A stretch of 64,000 nucleotides of DNA, taken from positions 3,873,001-3,937,000 of the forward strand of contig NC_089446.1 of assembly GCF_026210795.1 (NCBI RefSeq), in the 5' to 3' direction. This stretch comes from Rhizophagus irregularis. Its lineage: Eukaryota; Glomeromycota; Glomeromycetes; Glomerales; Glomeraceae. The translations under genes and the position numbers were made by a program. Numbering within the stretch: position 1 is the first letter of the stretch; every line of letters begins with the position of its first letter. A model generated the notes under the pieces. That model was not told the DNA's origin, ran no database searches, and was given only the letters and a program-made list of their open reading frames with translations. Below, piece by piece: positions 23,995 through 34,013 of the stretch.

Positions 23995-25128
23995 TTAAAC
24001 TACTTTTATGCACAATCCATATGGTCTAATATCATCTTCTTCCGGTGTAATCCAATACGAATATTTACCATCACCAATATCAGCCTTTTTCAAGCCTACA
24101 GGGTTAACCCTATTCTGAAAAACCACCTTATAATTAACATTTTCGTGAGTAAATTTAGTAGCATATTCTTCAGCTATATCAACTTCAGGAGTTGAATAAA
24201 TTCCTCTCCCATAAGCAAATCTTTTACATTCACCAAGCAGATAACCTTTTTCAGAAATGTTATTAGCAAATTCTTTCTTGGTGCCATGATAAGTGACTGG
24301 CCATTCGCTGGAACTATTACCAGCGGAACCCAACCACTCATTGTCACCATACTTATTAATATTAAGAGCTATTCTTCTCCATCCATAAGGTCGTTTGTAT
24401 AATTCCTTTCCACGGGTATAAACTACTCCATCATCTCTTAAATTCGTAAAGTCGAAATTATATTGGGGGCTTATAAAATCATCATTTATAACATAGTATT
24501 CAGAACCTCCGAGCATTCGAAATAAAATATGTATAGTATCACCTCGTTTGATATTGTAAGATTCTAGAGTTCTACGATCATTCAATAATTTGCTAGAAAA
24601 TCCAAGACGTATCGGTCTATCAATGTAAAGCTTTTTTTGAATTGCTTGTTTTAATTCGAGGACACTGCTATTCGGAAGTACAAATATTGAATGACTTCTC
24701 CCAAAAGAAGTTTTGAAAAAAATTTGAATAGGTTGTGGAGGTAAAGGTAAATTACTGGTATCAGGGTTAACTTGGGCTAAATTTTCTTGTCTAACAATGG
24801 AACGTCTTTGAACAACTTTTTCATCTTTTTCATTACCTTGTCTGGAACGTCTATGAATTACTTTTTTTTCATCTTTTTTATCACCTTGTCTGGAACGTCT
24901 ATTAACAATTTTTTCTTTTTCATCTTTTTCATCGTCTTGTCTGAAAGAGGGTTTTGGAACAGCTTTATCATCACCTTCTTTGACAAAGGAATATTTATGA
25001 ACTAAATCAAGGTCTAAAATTTGGTTAGGTAAAATCTCTAGCTCATTAGCTACACATTCATAATATGTTTTTACAGGACAATTAATTATGGAAGAAAGAG
25101 CTGCGGCAACAAGTGCTAATTCAGACAT
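23995..25128 (-). CDS. Ubiquitin-like / PARP-like ADP-ribosyltransferase fusion
   Basis: A single-exon gene of 377 residues. Residues 1-130 are charged, with an imperfect repeat of about 16-18 residues (RRSRQGDKKDEKK, RRSRQGNEKDEKV). Residues about 133-208 form a ubiquitin-like beta-grasp domain, IQIFFKTSFGRS through DTIHILFRMLGG, ending with Gly-Gly where ubiquitin ends. Residues about 215-377 resemble PARP-type ART domains: TYHGT (His 281), a GRGIYSTPEVDIAEEYA block with the expected Tyr, and a C-terminal YWITPEEDDIRPYGLCIK strand. The third catalytic position (Glu in classical PARPs) is uncertain here. Ubl-ART fusions are known in fungi and protists. The likely role is ADP-ribosylation linked to ubiquitin signalling, by inference. 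No damage to the frame is seen. Confidence 0.75.
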   Translation of the reverse strand: MSELALVAAALSSIINCPVKTYYECVANELEILPNQILDLDLVHKYSFVKEGDDKAVPKPSFRQDDEKDEKEKIVNRRSRQGDKKDEKKVIHRRSRQGNEKDEKVVQRRSIVRQENLAQVNPDTSNLPLPPQPIQIFFKTSFGRSHSIFVLPNSSVLELKQAIQKKLYIDRPIRLGFSSKLLNDRRTLESYNIKRGDTIHILFRMLGGSEYYVINDDFISPQYNFDFTNLRDDGVVYTRGKELYKRPYGWRRIALNINKYGDNEWLGSAGNSSSEWPVTYHGTKKEFANNISEKGYLLGECKRFAYGRGIYSTPEVDIAEEYATKFTHENVNYKVVFQNRVNPVGLKKADIGDGKYSYWITPEEDDIRPYGLCIKVV

Positions 25129-26633
25129 TTTTTATTTAAGTGTTATATTCTTTTTCTCATAAACACTATTTATTATCATTGGTCATGTGAAAAAATAAAC
25201 GGAAAGTTCCTTTGTAACTCCTAAAATTGGCCATTACGGCGTAGATATAATTTTTATTTGTCAACTTTAAATTTTTTTATAATAAAGTTTTACAATTAAT
25301 TACCATTAATGGAAACAAAAGGAACTTGAACGCGTAATCGCTTTTTTTATTGATGTAAATGAAGCATCCAAATATGTTTATATATAAAATGATGATCGCA
25401 CCATTAACGAACAATGAGTTGTTAAACTCATTGTACAAATAGAATTGTAGCTTGCACTATGGTCTTTCGACTGAAGCTAAAAACAGGTATGATTAAAGAT
25501 TTAAAGTTTAATAACATCCAATTTTATCAGGTTTAACAAGTATACAAACGAGTTATAAGTAAAAAAAACAGTAAATTTTAAAATAGCCGATAAATATTTT
25601 CTATATCCAGAACATACAGTATTACAAAATTTAAAAATGACTAATATTACAGTTAGAGTTTAACGCCAAATTTAATAAAACTTTATCTGAAAATGATGAA
25701 AACTTCGATATCTATTATCATTAATAATTTAATAATTTATGATTGTAAACTTTAAAAAAGACGAATTATGTATATAAACATAAAGCAAGCTCCACTGTTT
25801 TTTATAAGTCTTCAAAAAAATAATTCCTCATGGAAGAAATAACTTTTGCCAATTCGACTAATCAAGAGACAAATGAACAATTAACTGAGCAGCCTTCTAA
25901 AAGCATGATGTTGTGGTACAAAAATTCAAAGTTGTACAAAATTTAAAGTTGTTTTTAAACTTTTGTACGCACTAGTATAATTTTTATTAGATTTTGTGAT
26001 TTGTCAGTAAGGTAATTTTTTTTTTTATGTGATGTCCAAATTACCACGTTTAATATAATAGTTACACAGTGAAATTCGGAATAATGGAATCATCCGTTCC
26101 ATTAGTTATTAGTAAAATTTGTCAAAAATCCGTTATATTTAGAATTCCGATATATCGAGGGGACAAGTACGGAATTTTTGGAATTTTTGATCATCCGTAC
26201 CGTACTTATTTGCAAATTCGTATTAGGTACTGGATACTCTCCTACCTCAAAAACGCTCTCCAAAAAGGAATTCCCATTTTATAATTCCTACCCTTCTAAC
26301 CCGCCTAGCCCAATTTCAACTATACAATAAATTCTGTATGTACTCCATTCAGTATGGAATAGTAGGGCATTAAAATTTTCCAAAACCCTTCATAAGACAT
26401 AAGTCACAAAAGCGATCCAAACTTTTCCAGAAAAATTCAAACCCAAACTTGGCAGGAGTCTCTATCTAAAAGTAAGGTTTATCTACTGTTAGTATTTCCT
26501 GTGATTAAGCATCTTGGAGTTTTAAAATGACTTGCAATATTGTAGTGGGATTTCGGAACTTTACAACTTAATAGTCAACTACCTACAGTTTGTAATACTG
26601 CAGGCAGACTCTTTAGTAAATTATTAAAGAGGT
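25129..26633. other. Intergenic region with gene fragments
   Basis: Short protein-like scraps occur at 25459-25540 (begins MVFRLKLKTG) and about 25575-25665 (KIADKYFLYPEHTVLQNLK), but no joined gene can be defended. A 10-bp-arm palindrome ACAATGAGTT/AACTCATTGT lies near 25412-25435. Around 26060-26260 there are repeated CCGTACC and GGAAT motifs on both strands, which suggests another degraded element. Confidence 0.35.
25830..25946 (+). CDS. Possible 38-residue ORF or truncated 5' exon
   Basis: The frame begins MEEITFANSTNQETNEQL and ends after 38 codons. A TATATAAA box lies about 55 bp upstream (near 25770), a promoter-like spacing. The N-terminus reads like a genuine protein start, and the C-terminus runs into a local CAAAGTTGTACAAAATTTAAAG repeat. 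A gene truncated after its first exon is as likely as a real small protein. Not recognised. Confidence 0.25.
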   Translation: MEEITFANSTNQETNEQLTEQPSKSMMLWYKNSKLYKI

Positions 26634-26822
26634 ATGTATATAAATAGTTCGCCGGATGGATATGCTAACTACGTGGTTACTATTCCAGCGTCAGACGTCT
26701 TCTGGGATCCTCCTATCGTTGCAGGAGATCCAAATTTAACTGGGTATACTGTGACACTCCCTGGTACAGTTACCGCTATTAATTTGATATTGATTTATAT
26801 AGATTACAACAAATCGGTTTAA
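26634..26822 (+). CDS. Possible 62-residue ORF, unknown
   Basis: An ATG-started frame with balanced composition (SSPDGYANYVVTIPASDVFW, then an LTGYTVTLPGTVTAIN stretch), unlike the AT-biased frames around it. It has the beta-rich, Val/Thr-rich pattern of an extracellular or viral-type domain but matches no family I recognise. It may be a single exon or a fragment. Confidence 0.25.
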   Translation: MYINSSPDGYANYVVTIPASDVFWDPPIVAGDPNLTGYTVTLPGTVTAINLILIYIDYNKSV

Positions 26823-28342
26823 AAAACAATTATAGATGATATTAGTGCATGTAAGTCTATATTATATATCAAAAAAATTTTTTGCATAATATATTCGCAA
26901 ATAATAAAGTTGATGAGTCTGATTTTTGCTTTGATTTGCTAAATCATTTTATTAGTTTGAAAATTTGTAATCCCAGCCCAAATTGATTTAGTTAAATCTG
27001 AAATCTGAAATTCCACAAACTAACGAAATTTGAAATTAAGCCGAATTTCTGAAATTCTTCATGCTATGATTTTTTTAATTATCAAATTACATGAATATAT
27101 TTTATATTTAAAGGAAAAAAAGATAAAGCGGATACAAACTAAAATATGTAGAATCAAGTAATCACGTGTAGATAATCAGATAATAAAAAACTTTTTATTT
27201 TTTTTATGTTCTTATTATAACTATATTTTAGCATTTTAAATAATACAGATTTTAAATATTTATTTTTAATCTTTTATTTTTGCTATATCGATAGGTATTA
27301 TTACAACTTCTTTTATAAAATACTATAATATCTTTAAATTTGACAATATTAATAGCTAGTGATTATTACAGGCTCTTTATTATTTTAAAATATACTGAGT
27401 TTAAAATTCATGTTAAAAGCTAAAATTAAGGTTTAAATTAAGGTTTTAGTACTTGTTTAGTTATTTTATTAGTTTTTAATTGCATTTATTCTTCATTCAT
27501 TATATTTACTTATTTTTGCTATTATTTATTATTTTTATTTAATCAATAATTTAATATATATGTTAAAATTCTAACAAATGGCTTATATTATGCAGAATTA
27601 TACAGAATCATAGTATAATTTATTTAATCAACATTAAAGTATTAAGATTTATTCTGGTAGAATTTTGTAATAACCCCTTTTAAATTAACTATATTATTAT
27701 AATAATCCCATTAAAAGTATCATATAAAATAACTCATATATATAATATAGTATAAATTAATATAAAATTTATTATATATTTTTTTTTAGTTTTAAAATTT
27801 TATTATAAATAAAATTATATTTTTTGCATTTACTTTCAGTTTAGTTTATAAACTTTATTATACTTTTTAAATATAACTTCAAAATATATATTTAGGATTG
27901 ATTTCATATATTTTATAATTTAAATAAATTGTTAGAAATTTTTACTATATAGAAACTATTACAAAATTTAAATATGGAAAAATGTATATATTATCCTTCC
28001 TGTATGATGTTAAAATCTCACATTTTGTAACAAAAAAAGAAATTTTTAATATACAAACTTTTTAAAAAATATTTATTATATGTATTTTTCCCTACTCTGC
28101 AAATTTACTTAAAATACCAAAAATAATTTTAACAAAACTTTTTTTTCAAAATTTTTTTCATTAAATCACATGATGTATTAATTCTAATTAGAATTAAATA
28201 ATTAGCATACAAAATATCCTTTTTTAGAATAAAAGTGAAATTTAAGATTCTGCTTATTTATAGGATAATACCAATGGGATAGCAAATAATTTGTAGCAAA
28301 AATTATGCAGGTGATAAAATGACCGATCACATGATTCCAGAA
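26823..28342. other. AT-rich desert
   Basis: No gene supported. A segment at about 28006-28090 recurs in inverted orientation at about 36050-36150 (shared core AATATACAAACTTTTTAAAAA), showing that this desert contains old dispersed elements. Confidence 0.45.
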
Positions 28343-28924
28343 TGATGTACATCAGAAAGTTACAGGAAAAATGGTCATCAAATGTACATCGGTTACTTGA
28401 TGTACATTATAAAGAAGTATTACTGATATCACAACATTTGATGTTTATTACCAAAATCAAAATGTTTATTGCTTATACATTACGATGTATATTATTTTAA
28501 ATTTAATAAACATTATACTAATATTTATTTATTATTATTATAATAACTGATAATAGTATTTTCATTTATATATTAATTAAAATATATAAAAAAATATATC
28601 ATCAGGAAGTCACGGGAAAAATATTCATCAAATGTACATCGGTCACTTGATGTACATCATAAAGAAACGCTGAACATCGGACCCTGCAATGTATTACTGA
28701 TGTCACAACATTTGATGTTCATCGCCAAATTAAAGATGTTCATCACCTGTACATTACGATTAATTAACACATTTATTAATGATATTAAAATACATGCGTT
28801 ATTTATTATTATACTATCATTATACTATACAAATGTATTATTAACTAATTAATATAATATCTATGGCTATTTTAAATCTATATAATATGTTAAATACTAG
28901 ATAAAAATTGATTTCCAAAATAAA

Positions 28925-30755
28925 CCTATAAAGAAAAAAATGAAAATGTTAATAAAACTTTTCGTTAAAAATAAAAAAAAGTAAAATTCGAAGGGATATA
29001 TATACCTTCGAAATAGGATCCAGTCGCGTCTTGGACCTACAAAAGAAAAAAAATGAAACCGTTAGTAAAAACGTTTCGTTAGAAAAAATAAAAATTTGAA
29101 GGTACTGTATATACCTTCGAAATTCCATATAACTGAGTGATCCCAGATCCTACAAAAAAAAGCAAACAAGAAACATTAGTTTACGTTTCTAAAAGAAAAA
29201 TAAAAAAATCCAAGTTTCGAAGTGAATTGAAATCTTCGAAACTTACCAATCCGTTAAGATTCGTCTTCTTTTTCCGTTCTTCAGAAACCCACCCAAGATC
29301 TAAAAGGAAAAAGAATTAGAAATAACAAAAAAAATTAAAAAAATTAAAGATTCGTATTGTCCTTACGAATCTTTGGGTTTTCTGTTCTTCAGAAGCCCAC
29401 CCAAAACCTAAAAATCAAAGAAAAGAACGGTTAGAAACCGTTCATAATAATAAAATAAATAAAAATAAACCAAAGATTCGTACTTACGAATTTTGGTTTT
29501 TTCCATTTTTCAGAAGACACCCGAGAAACCCAAAACCTAAAAATAAAATAAAAAGAACGGTTAGAACCATTCATAGTATTAAAAAAATAAATCTAAGGTT
29601 CGTAATATAATACTTACGAACCTTAGTTCTCCATTTTCCGTTCTTCGGAAGACCACCCGACGGAACCTATAAAAAATAAAATAAAAAGAACAGTTAGAAC
29701 CGTTCATAGTATTAAAAAAAATAAATCTAAGGTTCGTAATATAATACTTACGAACTTTAGTTTTTTGTTTTCTGTTCTTCGGAAGACCACCCGACGGAAC
29801 CTATAAAAAATAAAATAAAAAGAACGGTTAGAACCGTTCATAGTATTAAAAAAAATAAATCTAAGGTTCATAATATAATACTTACGAACCTTAGTTCTCT
29901 ATTTTCCGTTCTTCGAAAGACCACCCGACGGAACCTATAAAAAATAAAATAAAAAGAACGGTTAGAACCGTTCATAGTATTAAAAAAAATAAATCTAAGG
30001 TTCGTAATATAATACTTATGAACCTTAGTTCTCCGTTTTCCGTTCTTCGGAAGATCACCCGACAGAACCTATAAAAAATAAAATAAAAAGAATGGTTAGA
30101 ACCGTCCATAGTATTAAAGAAATAAATCTAAGGTTCGTAACTGAATATAATACTTACGAACCTTAGTTCTCCATTTTCCATTCTTCGGAAGCCCTCTGAG
30201 ACACCGAACCTATAAAAAAAAGAAAGGAACAGTTAGTAAACCGTTTCATAATAATAAAAAAAATAAAAAAAAACCAAGATTCTTACGAATCTTGGTTCCT
30301 CTTTGCGAAATCCCTTTCCACCATTCCCCTTTCCCAGTTTTTTACCTTAAAGTCTGGTTTCGTGAACAAGCTGGCGTCCTACAAAAAAAAACAATGAAAA
30401 AGAAACGTTAGATCGTTTCTTAAATTAAAAATAACAAAAAATCTTCTACTTTCCAGTTTCTTACTACCTTAAAGTCCGGTTTCATAGTATTCAAGCCAGC
30501 GTCCCCCTAGTAAATGTCCTACAAAAAATAAAATAATAAAGAGAAACGTTAGTTCGTTTCTTAAATTAAAAATAACAAAAAATCTTCCCCTTTTCAGTTT
30601 CTTACTACCTTAAAGTCCGGTTTCATAGTATTCAAGCTGGCGTCCCCCTAGTAAACGTCCTACAAAAAATAAAATAATGAAAAGAAATGAAAAAAAAGAT
30701 AAAATTAAAAAAAAATAAAAAAAAAATAAATTAAAAAAAAGTAACGAAACTTACA
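28925..30755 (-). ncRNA. Serial micro-exon / hairpin-intron array
   Basis: Read on the minus strand, about 14 acceptor-like TTTTTxTAG or TTTTAG sites start small segments at 30659, 30518, 30378, 30209, 30068, 29934, 29800, 29666, 29536, 29407, 29299, 29149, 29036 and 28925. Most segments end in GTAAGT-, GTAGTAAG- or GTATAT-type donors. Segments are about 27-52 nt (92 nt if 30378 runs on to a later donor). Introns are about 60-110 nt. Four successive acceptors (30068, 29934, 29800, 29666) are exactly 134 bp apart. Introns contain a stem such as GAACGGTT/AACCGTTC about 25 nt before the acceptor and a second stem over or near the donor. The two 51-nt segments at 30609-30659 and 30468-30518 have stops in all frames, and later ones carry stops such as TAG in the 29934 unit, so a protein is unlikely. 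A spliced non-coding transcript, or a decayed repeat-exon gene, fits better. Splicing itself is inferred. Confidence 0.5.
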
Positions 30756-30890
30756 GGTGTGAGAAAAAGAAGAGAACGAAAGGGAAGTGAAGGACGAAAG
30801 AAAAGGGAAGGATATAGGAGAAGGACGAAAGGACAAGGGGACGAAGGGAAGTGAAAAAAAGGGAAAAAAAAAGTTTAAAGTTTTTTATTA
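30756..30890 (-). promoter_or_regulatory. Pyrimidine-rich leader of the micro-exon array
   Basis: On the minus strand this is about 130 nt of almost pure C/T with short CTTTCGTCC and CTTCCCTTT repeats, running into CACACCT followed by the donor GTAAGTTTCG at 30754. Pyrimidine-rich tracts at transcription starts are common in fungi. A promoter plus first exon of the array is an inference. No clear TATA box could be assigned. Confidence 0.4.
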
Positions 30891-31299
30891 GACTTTTTTT
30901 TATCGAAAAAAAAGATCGATCGGCAAACTGATCACATGATACCGATCAATACTAACTGAAATTTACTAGTTAGTAATTATATTTTTATTATAGCAAAGAT
31001 ATGTACATTGAATATTTATTATTAAATGCTGCACATCATGATAAAAATTTCATTGATGATGTTCATTAATGTTAAATATTACTTGTACATTAAAAAGAAT
31101 GAATATTGCAATGTACATGATTTGCATAAATGTATATGTAATGTATATTTTTTTCGTAACTTCCTGATGATCTATTATCACGCTATTTTACTAATATAAA
31201 AAAGCTTACATTTTTTATTTAATCACTACTAAAGTTTTTAATGATAAAAATTGCTCTGCAAAAATGAAATAGAAGTAATTATTTTATTAAAGAAATAAT

Positions 31300-32340
31300 T
31301 CAAAAAAAATCCTATATAGAACTCCAATATATCTAACAACTTATATCTAATAACTAAAAAACCAGTTGTCTATAAAAAAGAAAAAAATGAAACTGAAGTA
31401 GTTAGTAATATTTTATTAAATAAATAATGTTAAAAAAAAAAATCTACTTACTGACTGAAATCCATATATGTCCAATGAAGGTATTGTTAAAAGAAATAAA
31501 AAAAAGAATATTGAAATCTATGTTCAAAATTATGTGAACGAAATATTAGTTAATTTTAGTTAAAAGAATCAATATCTGCAAAAAAAAGGAGAAAAATTAA
31601 AAAAAATAAATTGAAAAAAAACATATTTCAAATTTTCAAATTGAAATTTACTAGACTCAAATTCTAAAGTTGAAGAAACTGACATTTATAAAAAAACAAG
31701 AAAAATTGAAAAAAAAAATAAATTAAAAAAAATATAAGTTTTGAATCAAAATCAAAATTTACCAGATCAAAATTCTAAAGCCAAAAGAACTGATATCTAC
31801 AAAAAAAAAAGAAAAATCAAATTAAAAAAAATAAAAAAGATTCTAAAGAATCAGCAACCTATAAAAAAAATAAAATATTATATATTTCGTTAAAAGAATT
31901 ATTTACAAATAAAAAGTCAAAAATTCCCTCAGCCAAACTTTTTTTTTATAAACTTTAGTACTGAATTTCCTTCTTTATAGTTCAAGCTATACTTTACAAA
32001 AAAATATAAAAAGAAATATTAGTTCATTTTTTATATTTAAAATAAAAAAAATTTTCCTTTTCCTTATTTCTTACCTTAGAGTATAGTTTCATATTTAAGT
32101 TAGTATCCTTCTAGTACGTGTCTTACAAAACAAATAATAAAAAGAAATGTTAATTCATTTCTTAAATTTAAAATAATAAAAAATCTTTCTTTTTCTTATT
32201 TTTTATTACCTTTAAGTCCAGTTTTATAATATTTAAATTGATATTCTTCTAGTACATATACTATAAAAAAAAATAATAAAAAGAAACATTAATTTATTTC
32301 TTAAATTTAAAATAACAAAAATTCATTTCTCACTACTTTA
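31300..32340 (-). repeat. Degraded older copies of the micro-exon array
   Basis: The same minus-strand pattern continues in decayed form: acceptor-like sites near 31857, 32124 and 32268, a GAAATGTT/AATTCATTTC-like stem, and segments near 32070-32125 and 32205-32270 that align with the 51-nt segments at 30468 and 30609 (shared TACTAGxxGGAxxCT and GAAACT-like text). Divergence is high and many C or G positions have become T or A. No transcript is proposed for this part. Confidence 0.45.
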
Positions 32341-32342
32341 TA

Positions 32343-32513
32343 CAGTCAAACATTGATATAGCGAACCCTTAATATAATGAATTTTTCCGACAATTATAAT
32401 AAATTTCCCCTCATTATAACGAATTAACCAATCAAATCTCTTAAAATCTTCACTATAGTTTTATAATGAAGTTGAGGTTTGGACCTTAGGGTTCGTTATA
32501 ACAAAGTTGACTG
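32343..32513. mobile_element. Tigger/pogo-like MITE, copy A
   Basis: A 171-bp element starting CAGTCAAACATTGATATAGC and ending GTTATAACAAAGTTGACTG, flanked by TA on both sides (32341-32342 and 32514-32515). CAGTC termini with TA duplication are typical of pogo/Tigger-type Tc1-mariner MITEs. It is closely similar along its whole length to copy B at 35122-35293. Confidence 0.8.
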
Positions 32514-32515
32514 TA

Positions 32516-33117
32516 CAGGTTAAAAAGTGAAAAATCAGATATCAATCAATCACCAATCGGTCATTAATTAGGTAATTGGTTGGTGATCAATTGGTGACTA
32601 ATTGGCATTTTTGCTAAATATCATTACCAATCAGACAGTTTGCTACTTTTGATCTAGTAATCAGAAAAGGATAACATATAGCTCATTGGAATCATCTCAA
32701 CAAGCCAAATCTAATAGTAGTAAAATTGCATTTTTAGAATTAATTTAATAAAGTTAATTAAATAAAATATAAATAATATATTTTTATTTTTATATTTTTT
32801 ACTTAATTTCTTATCAATGTATTTTACCGAAATTTCAATAATATTATGGAAATGAATTTAAACCACAATTATTATAAGAATCCTATATTATCTTTTTAAA
32901 TTAATTGTTAATAACAAATTAAATAAAATATAAATAATATATTTTTATTTTTATATTTTACTTAATTTCTTATCAATAGATTTCTTTACTGAGCTCAATA
33001 ATATTAGGAGTGAATGAAACCACAATTATTATAGTAACCCTATATTATCTATTATTTGTACATGATCAATCTATATTTCTCAAAGAAAACTCAAAAAAAA
33101 AGACAAAAAAAAATCAC
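32516..33117. other. AT-rich spacer
   Basis: No gene supported. A direct duplication of about 120 bp is visible (about 32755-32880 and 32925-33030), sharing AATAAAATATAAATAATATA and TTACTTAATTTCTTATCAAT. Confidence 0.45.
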
Positions 33118-34013
33118 AAAAAATATCATTAGAAACAGGTAAAATTTCTTTATCAGCACCAAGACTAAATCTGTTGATAGATGACTGTAATAGAATGCAA
33201 ATACAACAGTTAATTAGTAGCAATCAACATTTCCTGAAAATCAAATCAGAAAAGGATCATCAATTTTGCATTTGATGTATCAGTTACAGCTTGCAATCTG
33301 AAAGACAAACAAAATTTATATATACTTTAGAGAAAGAACAATCATCATCTTCTTCTTTAGAATCAGCATGGAAATGTAATCCTAAAATAAGAGATTTAAA
33401 AGTTTGGAAACTGTATGGAAATAAATGTCTGGATTTCTTTATTCCAATAGAAATTAGATCTTCGGGGAACTCAAACAATATCGATCAGCTAAGAAAGAAA
33501 TAAAGCAATGAGAAAATTGCAGAGTTATTTAGAATTGGTTGCTACATTAAAGAATGATTATAAGTTTCGTGATTTTTATGAATCTACAGATGGATGGCTA
33601 ATTGATCAAGAAAATAAGAAACACTTCAATGAAAAGTATGGTATTACCAATATTTACCCACTGTTTGTAGATCATTTTGAAATGGTTGTTTTTTTTTAGA
33701 TGATCGTGATATTTTATTTGCATGGTGTGAAATGACAAGAGAAATGGATATCTGGGGAATTAATAAAATGGAAGGTATTGCGAACTACCTTTACCATCCA
33801 AAAAAGGTATATGTCATTATGAATGATGGTAAGCTAGTAACTAGAGTGGAACTTGTATGTCACATAGAGAAAGAGAGAGCAGAGGAAAAGTTGATAAAGG
33901 AAAAATTAATGGAAAAAAATAGGGAAAAAAATAGGGAAAAAAGGTTGGTAAAGAAAAAAAGGTTGGTAGAAGAAAAAAGGTTAAAAAGGTTGGCAGAAGA
34001 AAAGCAAAAGTAA
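33118..34013 (+). pseudogene. Decayed gene with Lys/Glu-rich tail, unknown family
   Basis: One frame runs from about 33118 (SLETGKISLSAPRLNLL) through TGA at 33273 and on to TAA at 33501. The text continues in another frame from 33508 (KLQSYLELVATLKND...YPLFVDHFEMV), then returns to the first frame after a T-run at about 33689-33697 as DDRDILFAWCEMTREMD. The C-terminus is a charged coiled coil of EK/KR repeats (about 33860-34010). The segment LFAWCEMTREMDIWGINK resembles a multicopy, function-unknown family I associate with Rhizophagus, but this is from memory of pattern only. A nonsense change plus two compensating shifts mark it as a pseudogene. Confidence 0.5.

Larger units (their letters stand above)
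28343..31173. mobile_element. Region bracketed by inverted repeats
   Basis: The left side carries two direct copies (28343-28500 and 28597-28760) of a unit with ATCAGGAAGTCACGGGAAAAA, AAATGTACATCGG and TTGATGTACATC. The right side (about 31010-31173) carries a diverged inverted copy ending CGTAACTTCCTGATGAT. The arrangement suggests a composite or nested element whose terminal repeats enclose the small-exon array. No transposase frame is visible. Target duplications could not be fixed because the outermost ends are uncertain. Confidence 0.4.

Noticed and set aside
30346-30378. Protein-coding reading of the first array exons
   Set aside because: The segment from 30378 plus the next exon can be read as an open frame for about 48 codons, but the two preceding repeat exons have stops in every frame and a later unit has TAG. 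A protein was therefore not called.
28925-30755. CRISPR array
   Set aside because: The periodic units with inverted repeats superficially resemble repeats and spacers, but the units are 134 bp, the whole unit is conserved, and the conserved landmarks are splice sites in a eukaryotic context.
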